Source of the DNA: JAGQSZ01 sp049672765
Lineage (GTDB): Bacteria > Actinomycetota > Acidimicrobiia > Acidimicrobiales > Microtrichaceae
Direction of reading: 5' to 3'
Assembly (NCBI GenBank): GCA_049672765.1
Contig: JBATWQ010000373.1
Location: 1-5,767 of the forward strand
DNA: 5,767 nucleotides
Shown here: in pieces, positions 1-5,599 of the stretch
How positions within the stretch are numbered: the first letter of the stretch is position 1
Layout of the letters: the number at the start of each line of letters is the position of its first letter
Notes under the pieces: model-generated
Databases searched by the model: none
Told to the model about the DNA's origin: nothing
The model's input: only the letters and a program-made list of their open reading frames with translations
Position numbers and translations under genes: made by a program

Positions 1-259
1 GGACGACATCGGCGTCGGGGGGCCTTCGGAGAACGCCCGGGTCGCCGAGTCGGTGGTGGCCGGCGACGCCGGACCGCTTCGAGACATGGTCGTGCTGAAC
101 GCCGGCGCCGCGTTGTTGATCGCCGGGGTGGCCCCGGACATCGAGGCCGGGGTCCGTGCGGCGGAGGTGGCCATCGACAACGGGAGCGCAGCCCGGACAC
201 TTGGAAGGCTGATTGCGGCCAGCCGGGCCGCTGCGGGTGCCGCCGAAGTCGACGGGTAA
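1..259 (+). CDS. trpD: Anthranilate phosphoribosyltransferase, C-terminal end (partial)
   Basis: This is the 3' end of a gene that enters from the left edge; the reading frame begins at base 2 and ends at TAA 257-259, giving 85 residues. TrpD transfers the phosphoribosyl group of PRPP to anthranilate, the second step of tryptophan synthesis from chorismate, in the cytosol. The visible part matches the C-terminal alpha/beta domain of the family: GGPSENARVAESVVAGDAGP followed by RDMVVLNAGAALLIAG, then a GVRAAEVAIDNGSA helix and a closing LGRLIAAS helix. The NA of PSENA and the LNAGAAL helix are typical TrpD signatures. The PRPP-binding GTGGD motif and the start lie outside the window. Thymidine/pyrimidine phosphorylases share the fold, but the GG-x-x-ENA and VLNAGAAL patterns favour TrpD. 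The next gene starts 9 bp downstream. Confidence 0.9.
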   Translation, partial: DDIGVGGPSENARVAESVVAGDAGPLRDMVVLNAGAALLIAGVAPDIEAGVRAAEVAIDNGSAARTLGRLIAASRAAAGAAEVDG

Positions 260-268
260 CATTCGGCC

Positions 269-541
269 ATGGCCACACCGACTCACACGCGTTACCGCTG
301 TAACGCCTGTGGAAATCTCACCCGTTTCGAGGTCACCTCAACCCGCCGAACCAAGGCGTTCTACCACTACACGGTGGGCGGGGACCTTTCGATCGAGGAC
401 ACCGACGTGCTCTCCGACGACGTCGAAGAGGTGCTTTGTCGCTGGTGCGGTACCGGCGGATCCGTCGTCGTCGTGGACGAAGACTCTGACGCCGGTCCGG
501 ACGGTGGCCAAGACGCTGGTAGCGAACCTGGAGCGAATTAA
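269..541 (+). CDS. Small zinc-ribbon-like protein with two CxxC motifs
   Basis: A 90-residue protein with no named family that I recognise. It has two CxxC pairs, CNAC at residues 11-14 and CRWC at 57-60, each followed by glycine. This is the usual layout of a zinc ribbon whose two knuckles bind one Zn(II). Between them are a basic/aromatic strand region (RRTKAFYHYTVGGDL, 26-40) and an acidic segment (EDTDVLSDDVEEV, 43-55). Residues 70-90 are an acidic, Gly-rich, probably disordered tail. The ATG at 269 is the first start after trpD ends and lies 12 codons before the first Cys-x-x-Cys ends; no strong Shine-Dalgarno precedes it, which suits read-through from trpD. Zinc binding is inferred from the motif; nucleic-acid or protein binding is only a guess. 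Its stop TAA 539-541 abuts or overlaps the probable true start region of the NYN gene, so the two may be translationally coupled and work together. Confidence 0.8.
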   Translation: MATPTHTRYRCNACGNLTRFEVTSTRRTKAFYHYTVGGDLSIEDTDVLSDDVEEVLCRWCGTGGSVVVVDEDSDAGPDGGQDAGSEPGAN

Positions 542-543
542 TC
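530..543 (+). promoter_or_regulatory. Candidate ribosome binding site and ATC start, overlapping the upstream stop
   Basis: GGAG at 530-533 stands seven bases before ATC 541-543. The upstream stop TAA 539-541 shares its last A with this ATC, giving TAATC, one base away from the common TAATG coupling overlap. The spacing fits a Shine-Dalgarno for a coupled start at 541, but ATC is a very rare initiator, so this remains a hypothesis. The competing site is GGGAG 618-622 before GTG 631. Confidence 0.35.
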
Positions 544-630
544 GACGATGACCCGGCCCTGCTGAACGGAGCAGTTGAGCTCGCCGTTGCCCAGGCGCGT
601 CGTGACTCGACGACACCGGGAGCGCTTCCA
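541..630 (+). other. Probable N-terminal extension of the NYN gene without a canonical start codon
   Basis: In the frame of the NYN gene this segment encodes 30 residues beginning IDDDPALLNG and continuing AVELAVAQARRD before joining the annotated start. The frame is open back to the stop TAG 520-522. It reads as an acidic start followed by an amphipathic helix, which matches my recollection of how related actinobacterial proteins begin (a Met-Asp-Asp-type start, then an Ala-rich helix leading to RPxxRF). No ATG, GTG or TTG occurs in frame between 523 and 630; the only near-canonical choices are CTG 559 or 562 and ATC 541. If it is not translated, this is an 89-bp spacer, much longer than any other junction in the window. 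Confidence 0.5.
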
Positions 631-633
631 GTG
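618..633 (+). promoter_or_regulatory. Ribosome binding site for the GTG 631 start of the NYN gene
   Basis: GGGAG at 618-622 lies eight bases upstream of GTG 631. This is one of the clearest Shine-Dalgarno-like matches in the window and is the main support for the short form of the NYN protein. Confidence 0.4.
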
Positions 634-2019
634 CCAAAGCCCCTTCGTCCCCTCATCAGGTTCAAGAAGTTGCCCAGCAAGGCGCTGCGGACCGTTCGTG
701 AGGTTCTCGACCAGGACGCCGAATTCCGTGAGCGGGTTGTGGACGGAGTAAACGAAGGTGACCTCGATCGCGCTTCGTGGCTGTTTCTGGCCAGACCGGA
801 AGGCTGGCGCGAAGAGTACGAACTTCTCGTCGCAGCCATGGACGAACAGGCACTCGAGCGGGAATCCAGGTCGGCCGAACGTCGCCTCGAAAACCTTGAG
901 GCCAACTACGGGCGCACAAAGCTCGAATTGGCAGATGCCCGCAGGCAGCTCAAGTCCCTGGAGACCCTGCTGGACAACGAGAGGGCAGAACACGCTCGTC
1001 TGGTGGACAAAGGCGAATCGTTGGTCGCACGGATTGCCGAACTCGAAGCCGAGCGAGGCTCGGTGATCCGCAACCTGAAGACCGCCGAACTTCTGTCGGT
1101 CGAGCGGTTGGCCAGGATCCGGGCCCTCGAAGCCGAACTCGAGGAGGCGACGACCAGGCTGGAGGCCGTTGCCAAAGACGTTGGTGCGTCTGTGACCGAA
1201 CCGGGTTCCACGCCGGTCGGTTACACAAATGGCGGTTCCGAGGGGCCAGGGTCCATGGGGAGCGGGCTGGCGGAGTCCCGTTCCGGATCGACATCCACCG
1301 GATCGACGTCCACCGGATCGACATCCACTGGATCGCCATCCGCCGGATCGGTCGATGTCGATCCGGTCGCAGCGTCCTCCTCGATCGCCGAGGCCATCCG
1401 TGCGTTGGCCGAAATCGGCGTGGCGCTCGACAAGGCGGCCCTAGCCCTTGGGGCCGCCTCCGACGATGCCTCTACTTCGGAGCAGATCCAAGGTTCGGAC
1501 TTGGTCGCCCCGGAGCCGGGCGGCACGTCGTTGGTGACATCGGATTCGCGGCCGGCACGACGCACGCCGATTCGGCTGCTCCGTGGAGCACTCGATGGCT
1601 CCCGGGCCGGGATAGAGCAGATCCTCACCACGCCGGGAGTAGTTGTCTACGTCGACGGCTACAACGTGTCGATGGAGGCATGGCCCTCGCTCACCGGGGC
1701 CGCCCAGCGACAGTCGTTGATAGACATGCTCGGTTCGATCGCGGCACGCACCCGGGCCGAGATCCACGCAGTGTTCGACGGCGACAGCGACGGGCGTAGG
1801 CCAACCGTTTCGAGTCCGTTGCCCGTAAGGGTCCATTTCAGCCACGAGGACGTCGAGGCCGACGACCAGATCCTTGGCTACGTGAGGGACCTGGCGCCCA
1901 ACCGGCCGGTGATGGTCATCAGTTCCGACAATCGGGTCCGGACCGGGGCCAGGCGCCTCGGAGCCAACACGATCACATCGTCGGAGCTATTGGCGTTCGC
2001 GCGCGGAACGGCGGGTTGA
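631..2019 (+). CDS. Coiled-coil protein with C-terminal NYN (PIN-like) nuclease domain
   Basis: Read from GTG 631 the protein has 462 residues. Residues 1-65 form a helical N-terminal module (RPLIRFKKLPSKALRTVREVL; LDRASWLFLARPEGW). Residues 70-185 are a long, heptad-rich Leu/Glu/Arg coiled coil. Residues 186-320 are a low-complexity linker that includes a GSTST repeat (about 218-240) and one amphipathic helix (250-275). Residues 336-457 resemble the NYN domain of the YacP type: VDGYN 341-345, FDGD 382-385, EADDQI 409-414 and SSDNRV 431-436 supply the acidic residues expected of a PIN-like metal-dependent ribonuclease site. YacP/Rae1 of Bacillus cleaves mRNA on the ribosome; whether this protein does the same is inference. 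The coiled coil suggests oligomerisation or a scaffold. The start is uncertain: GTG 631 has GGGAG 618-622 eight bases upstream, but the frame is open back to base 523 and reads like family sequence from 541. The next gene begins 2 bp after the stop. Confidence 0.85.
   Translation: MPKPLRPLIRFKKLPSKALRTVREVLDQDAEFRERVVDGVNEGDLDRASWLFLARPEGWREEYELLVAAMDEQALERESRSAERRLENLEANYGRTKLELADARRQLKSLETLLDNERAEHARLVDKGESLVARIAELEAERGSVIRNLKTAELLSVERLARIRALEAELEEATTRLEAVAKDVGASVTEPGSTPVGYTNGGSEGPGSMGSGLAESRSGSTSTGSTSTGSTSTGSPSAGSVDVDPVAASSSIAEAIRALAEIGVALDKAALALGAASDDASTSEQIQGSDLVAPEPGGTSLVTSDSRPARRTPIRLLRGALDGSRAGIEQILTTPGVVVYVDGYNVSMEAWPSLTGAAQRQSLIDMLGSIAARTRAEIHAVFDGDSDGRRPTVSSPLPVRVHFSHEDVEADDQILGYVRDLAPNRPVMVISSDNRVRTGARRLGANTITSSELLAFARGTAG
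1283..1350 (+). repeat. 15-bp in-frame tandem repeat in the NYN gene linker
   Basis: The unit CCGGATCGACATCCA occurs at 1283-1297, with one change at 1298-1312 (GACGTCC), exactly again at 1313-1327, degenerate at 1328-1342, and as a partial unit at 1343-1350. The period is five codons and encodes repeats of Gly-Ser-Thr-Ser-Thr, decaying to GSPSA. Each unit also holds a small inverted repeat, GGAT...ATCC. It sits between the coiled coil and the NYN domain, where length changes should be tolerated. Confidence 0.9.
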
Positions 2020-2021
2020 GC

Positions 2022-2480
2022 ATGCTCCTGCACATCGTCTCCGAAGCCGACTGGACCATGGCCAGCAGGTCGGGTGAACCGTATTTCGCAGAGGGCCAGG
2101 ACGTCGTCGGTTTCATGCACCTGTCCAGCCCCGAGCAGGTCCTCATTCCGGCAAACCTGTTCTACAAGGGTCGCGACGACCTGGTGCTGGTGGCGATCGA
2201 CGAGGACGCGCTCGGACCCGAACTCAAGTGGGAGGAGGGGGTCCCGCCCTCGGGCGACATGTCGTTCCCGCACCTCTACGGTCCCCTCGACCCGCACGCC
2301 GTTATTGGGACGGTTCCGTTCCCCTGCGCTGGTGACGGATCGTTCACCCTGCCGGACCTGTCAGATTTGTCGGCCGAGTCAGATTTGTCGGCCGAGCCAG
2401 AGCTGGCGGACCAATCAGGGCCCTCAGACGGGTCAGAGTCGCGGGGGACGGAACCCGACGTCGGTCACGGGCATGGTTGA
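2022..2480 (+). CDS. DUF952 family protein with low-complexity C-terminal tail
   Basis: A 152-residue protein read from ATG 2022. Residues 1-111 match DUF952: LLHIVSEADW 2-11, GFMHLSSPEQV 30-40, ANLFYKGRDDLVLVAID 44-60 and FPHLYGPLDPHAV 82-94, ending with DGSFTLP. The conserved His, Ser and Gln of the HLSSxxQ segment and the FPHLYG motif are all present. The family's biochemical role is not established to my knowledge; it is often compared with ADP-ribosyltransferase-like folds, and I assign no reaction. Residues 112-152 are an added acidic Ser/Glu/Asp tail containing a perfect SDLSAE duplication, so the protein is about 40 residues longer than the core. A TTG at 2016 could also start it, overlapping the NYN stop as TTGA, but ATG 2022 puts the start directly before the first conserved strand. 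The gene ends 8 bp inside the transporter gene. Confidence 0.85.
   Translation: MLLHIVSEADWTMASRSGEPYFAEGQDVVGFMHLSSPEQVLIPANLFYKGRDDLVLVAIDEDALGPELKWEEGVPPSGDMSFPHLYGPLDPHAVIGTVPFPCAGDGSFTLPDLSDLSAESDLSAEPELADQSGPSDGSESRGTEPDVGHGHG
2361..2396 (+). repeat. Perfect 18-bp tandem duplication in the DUF952 tail
   Basis: TCAGATTTGTCGGCCGAG occurs at 2361-2378 and again without any change at 2379-2396. It encodes SDLSAE twice, in frame. The lack of any synonymous difference suggests a recent slippage event. Partial similarity continues on both sides (PDL before it, EPELA after it). Confidence 0.95.
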
Positions 2481-3678
2481 CCCCGGCACTGCAGCCGATT
2501 CTGAACGACTGCTGACGCTCAGGTTCGTGACCGTGGTCAGCAGCGGCCTGTTCTATTTCATGTCGCTCGGCATGCAACTCCCCACGGTCCCGAAGTTCAT
2601 CGAAGGACCTCTCGGCGGAAGTGACCTGGCCGTCGGGGTTCTCGTTGGCTCCTTCTCGCTGGGAGCGGTTGCCGTCAGACCGATGGCCGGTCGACTCGGC
2701 GACAAATTGGGGCGCAGGCTCCTGATCATCTCCGGTGCCCTGCTTGTGGCTATCTCGGTCCTTCTCTACAACGTAATCGCCACGACGGTCGGGCTCTTCG
2801 CGGCGCGACTTCTGGGCGGAGTGGGCGAAGCCGCCTTCTTCGTCGGCGCAGGAACGATGGTGACAGACCTGGCCCCGGTGTCGCGGCGGGGTGAGGCGAT
2901 CAGCTATTGGTCCGTGGCGGTCTACGGCGGCCTGGCGTTCGGGCCTTCGCTGGGGGAGCGATTGCTGGCGGGAGATCATTTTGGTCGGGTCTGGACGGTG
3001 GCCGCCGGATTGGCGCTTGTTTCCGCAATCATTGGCCTCGTGACCCGTGAGACCGTCGTTCTAAGAGGCGAGTACACACCGGCGCCTCTCATAAACCGGA
3101 CCGCAGTAGGCCCGGGGCTGGTTCTGTTCCTGGGGATGATGGGCCTGGCCGGGTTCGGAGCGTTCGTGCCGCTCTACGTGTCCGGGATCGGGCTAGATGA
3201 TTCGAGCGGGGTCTTCCTCCTGTACGGATGCACGATCCTCGGGGTGCGGATCATCGGGGCCCGCATTCCCGATCGAATCGGCACACTCCGTGCCGGTTCG
3301 ATCGCAACGTCAGCGTCGGCCATCGGACTGGCGGTGATCGCTGCGGTCCCGACGGTGACCGGGCTCTACGTGGGGACCTTCGTCTTCTCGCTGGGAATGT
3401 CGCTGCTCTATCCGTCGATGTTGACCATGGCCCTGATCGGGGTTCCCGACAATGAGCGTGGCTCGGCCGTCGGGACAATCAGCAGCTTCTTCGATCTTTC
3501 CCAGGGACTGGGCGCGGCGATCCTCGGAGTCTCGGTGAGTCTCGGCGGATATCGCAGCGCGTTCATCACCGCTGCCGCGATGGCCATCGTGGCGATGATC
3601 ATGCTGCGGTGCAGGATCGATCTGAGATTCCGGGGGAACGAGTCGGTGATCGTCACGACAGGCCAGACCCCGCCGTGA
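2473..3678 (+). CDS. Major facilitator superfamily transporter, probable efflux pump
   Basis: A 401-residue membrane protein of the usual length for a 12-helix MFS carrier. Hydrophobic segments run from about residue 16 to 375, with a central cytosolic loop near 191-210. MFS motif A is clear in loop 2-3: GRLGDKLGRR at 73-82. A degenerate second copy, ARIPDRIG at 263-270, marks the start of the second half. GGLAFGPSLG at 152-161 resembles motif C (GxxxGPxxG) of helix 5, typical of proton-driven antiporters, so export is more likely than uptake; the substrate cannot be told. Helix 4 carries RLLGGVGEAAFF (112-123). The ATG at 2473 is chosen because it overlaps the DUF952 stop by 8 bp and leaves a short cytosolic N-terminus; the same frame is open far upstream, but that stretch only encodes Arg/Ser/Thr-rich shadow sequence. 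The end overlaps queG by 4 bp. Confidence 0.88.
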   Translation: MVDPGTAADSERLLTLRFVTVVSSGLFYFMSLGMQLPTVPKFIEGPLGGSDLAVGVLVGSFSLGAVAVRPMAGRLGDKLGRRLLIISGALLVAISVLLYNVIATTVGLFAARLLGGVGEAAFFVGAGTMVTDLAPVSRRGEAISYWSVAVYGGLAFGPSLGERLLAGDHFGRVWTVAAGLALVSAIIGLVTRETVVLRGEYTPAPLINRTAVGPGLVLFLGMMGLAGFGAFVPLYVSGIGLDDSSGVFLLYGCTILGVRIIGARIPDRIGTLRAGSIATSASAIGLAVIAAVPTVTGLYVGTFVFSLGMSLLYPSMLTMALIGVPDNERGSAVGTISSFFDLSQGLGAAILGVSVSLGGYRSAFITAAAMAIVAMIMLRCRIDLRFRGNESVIVTTGQTPP

Positions 3679-4928
3679 ACGGCACCGACACAAATACCGG
3701 CACCAGCACCAATACCGGCACGGACACGACGGCGCTCCGGGACGAGCTGATCGACCTGGGATTGCGGAGTGGGTTGGCGACGCTCGGGGTGTGTGACGCA
3801 AAGCCGTTTCTGCAGACCCGTCAGGTGCTCCTCGAACGCAGGGACCTTGGCCTGAACGGCGACATGCAATTCACCTACCGCAACCCGGAACGCTCCACAG
3901 ATCCCGCCCGGGCATTACGAAACGCCAGGTCGATGATCGTCGCCGCCTATCGCTACGACACCGAACTTCGGCCCGCCCCGGTAATCGGAACGCAAGGTCG
4001 TGTCGCCCGCTACGCGACCTCTGACCACTATGACCGACTTCGCAGTGGTCTTCGGCTGATCGCCAGTCGGTTGAAGGAACTCGGTCATCGGGCCGTGGTG
4101 GTCTGTGACGACAACGCGATGGTCGACCGGGCGGTTGCGGTCAGAGCCGGGCTGGGCTTCTACGGCAAGAGCGCGAATGTCCTGCTGCCGGGGCAGGGAA
4201 GCTGGTTCGTCCTCGGATCGGTCATCACCGATGTCGAGTTCCAAGCGACAGGATCCGCTATTGCGGACGGGTGTGGGACCTGCACCCGCTGCCTCGATGG
4301 CTGCCCGACGTCCGCGATCATCGCTCCAGGGGTGGTTGACGCACGGCGCTGCCTTTCGTGGCTGATCCAGGCGCCGGGGGACTTTCCCCGGGAATTCCGA
4401 AGGGCGTTGGGGAACCGGATCTACGGGTGCGATGACTGTCAGGAGGTCTGTCCGCCCAGCCGTCGGGCCGATCGACTCCAGATCGGCACACGGCCTCCAG
4501 AGGCGCCGCCCGCAGACCCGACGCGGGATCCCGGCCCCGGGGTGGAGCCGGAACCTGGACCTGCTTCTGCGTCCGAGCCGAGGTCCGGGTCTGAAGCGTG
4601 GGTGGATGTGGAATGGATCCTCACTGCGAACGATGACGAGCTGCTCGACAGCCTCGGCAGGTGGTATATCGCCAAACGCGATCCGAACTATCTGCGCCGC
4701 AACGCCCTGGTCGTCTACGGAAATTCCGCTGGAACCCATTCCAGCGAACAGGTCGAGTCGGTTCTAGGCCAGTATCTGGACGGGCCGGATGACATGCTTG
4801 CGGCCCACGCGGCGTGGGCGGCGTTGAACCTCGGAAACCGAGACGTGCTCAACGGCCGCCTGGATCGTCCGGCAATAGCCACGGAACTGGCCCATTACGA
4901 CGATGACGTGGAGAATCTCGACAGATGA
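3675..4928 (+). CDS. queG: Epoxyqueuosine reductase QueG
   Basis: A 417-residue cytosolic enzyme that reduces epoxyqueuosine to queuosine at the wobble base of tRNAs with GUN anticodons, using cobalamin and two [4Fe-4S] clusters. Residues 20-190 form the cobalamin-binding part, with GRVARYATSDHYD 108-120 and DDNAMVDRAVAVRAGLGFYG 145-164; Asp145 aligns with the proposed catalytic acid. The first ferredoxin motif is C200-x2-C203-x2-C206-x3-C210-P; the second set is C226 and C252-x2-C255-x3-C259-P. Residues 331-405 look like the C-terminal HEAT-like repeats (YLRRNALVVYGN; AHAAWAALNLG). Start GTG 3675 overlaps the transporter stop as GTGA; an in-frame ATG at 3609 lies inside the transporter and adds unconserved sequence. 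Two odd parts are a Thr/Asn-rich repeat at residues 6-17 and an acidic Pro/Glu linker at 262-308 before the HEAT region. The usual GKNT reads GKSAN here. Confidence 0.92.
   Translation: MNGTDTNTGTSTNTGTDTTALRDELIDLGLRSGLATLGVCDAKPFLQTRQVLLERRDLGLNGDMQFTYRNPERSTDPARALRNARSMIVAAYRYDTELRPAPVIGTQGRVARYATSDHYDRLRSGLRLIASRLKELGHRAVVVCDDNAMVDRAVAVRAGLGFYGKSANVLLPGQGSWFVLGSVITDVEFQATGSAIADGCGTCTRCLDGCPTSAIIAPGVVDARRCLSWLIQAPGDFPREFRRALGNRIYGCDDCQEVCPPSRRADRLQIGTRPPEAPPADPTRDPGPGVEPEPGPASASEPRSGSEAWVDVEWILTANDDELLDSLGRWYIAKRDPNYLRRNALVVYGNSAGTHSSEQVESVLGQYLDGPDDMLAAHAAWAALNLGNRDVLNGRLDRPAIATELAHYDDDVENLDR
3690..3725 (+). repeat. 18-bp imperfect tandem repeat at the 5' end of queG
   Basis: Two units, 3690-3707 and 3708-3725, share the core AATACCGGCAC and encode TNTGTS then TNTGTD in frame. 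They differ at a few positions, so they are older or more decayed than the DUF952 duplication. The segment lies only five codons after the GTG start and before the first conserved QueG helix. Confidence 0.8.
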
Positions 4929-5599
4929 GCAAGCCGCGTGCAGGACGCAACACAGATCGAACCACCGGTGAAAGAGCGGACCTGGCCGAAAATCGGGCCA
5001 CGGGTCGCGGGGCGGGTCGGGAGGCTCGCAGGGCGGAACGAACGGCGGATCGTGGAAAGAAGGCCGATCGACCCCTGACGGCGGCCGAGGCGAGAGCCGA
5101 GTTCGAGGCCGAGCGCGAGGCCAACAAGGCCGCCCGGAGAGCCGAGATCGCCGCTGCATTTCCGGACGGCATTCCGGGAGTCTGGGTCGCCGTCGCATCC
5201 TGGATTACGACGGCGTCGTTCGTAGTCGTTTCGGTGCCTGCGGTCGTCGACCCCGACAAGTTCATTGCGCCGTACTTTGCAGTGGCGATGGCTCTCTTCC
5301 TCGCAGGGTGTGTTGTGTTTGCCGTCGACATCTTCCTGATGGCGGCCCGCAGTCGGGATGACCTGATGGGCATCGGCGGAATCTTCCTCCTGGTCGGATC
5401 CGCGCCAGCAAGAATGCAGGTCCACCTCCTGACGGCTCTTTCGATCCAGATCATCGTGTCGGTGGTCAGCGCGGCGATACACCCCTTCACGCCACTCGCC
5501 TTCGGAACCCTGGTGCCAATTCTCGGGCTGTCCCTCTGTGGTCTCTGGTCGGTTCTACACGGGCACTTCCCCGCCCAGATTCCTGACGGTGCCAAATGA
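4925..5599 (+). CDS. Multi-pass membrane protein with highly charged N-terminal domain, unknown function
   Basis: A 224-residue protein with no named family that I recognise. Residues 1-78 are hydrophilic, Arg/Ala/Glu-rich and probably helical, with a basic cluster at 32-46 (REARRAERT... GKK) and a second Glu/Arg helix at 52-75. Hydrophobic segments follow at about 84-107, 114-139, 166-186 and 190-211, with a weaker short one at 147-160, so four or five membrane spans. By the positive-inside rule the charged N-terminus should be cytosolic. There is no signal peptide. The ATG at 4925 overlaps the queG stop as ATGA, with GGAG at 4910-4913 as a distant ribosome binding site. The stop overlaps the ATPase start as ATGA, so both flanking genes are likely coupled to it. 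The sequence from about 145 to 215 (GIGGIFLLVGSAP; PFTPLAFGTLVPILGL) looks conserved rather than random, but I cannot attach a function. Confidence 0.8.
   Translation: MSKPRAGRNTDRTTGERADLAENRATGRGAGREARRAERTADRGKKADRPLTAAEARAEFEAEREANKAARRAEIAAAFPDGIPGVWVAVASWITTASFVVVSVPAVVDPDKFIAPYFAVAMALFLAGCVVFAVDIFLMAARSRDDLMGIGGIFLLVGSAPARMQVHLLTALSIQIIVSVVSAAIHPFTPLAFGTLVPILGLSLCGLWSVLHGHFPAQIPDGAK

Noticed and set aside
548..565. ATG 548 as the start of a gene downstream of the zinc-ribbon gene
   Set aside because: It is out of frame with the NYN gene and reaches a stop after five codons.
333..905. Antisense open frame of 190 codons opposite the zinc-ribbon and NYN genes
   Set aside because: It is Arg/Ser-rich low-complexity sequence typical of the reverse strand of GC-rich genes and spans two supported genes.
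1283..1350. Possible CRISPR or iteron array
   Set aside because: Units are adjacent with no spacers, follow a codon period of five and lie inside a coding linker.
2074..2472. Long upstream extension of the transporter reading frame
   Set aside because: It overlaps the well-supported DUF952 gene and encodes Arg/Ser/Thr-rich sequence without family similarity; the transporter begins naturally at ATG 2473.
3609..3674. ATG 3609 as the queG start
   Set aside because: It would overlap 70 bp of the transporter and add an unconserved, charged stretch; GTG 3675 gives a normal 4-bp GTGA overlap.
3915..4739. Antisense open frame of 274 codons opposite queG
   Set aside because: The sense strand encodes a clear QueG with all cluster cysteines; the antisense product has no recognisable domain.
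4849..5595. Antisense open frame of 248 codons opposite the membrane protein
   Set aside because: Its composition is that of a shadow frame, with no motif or hydrophobic pattern, and the sense gene has clear membrane spans and overlaps.
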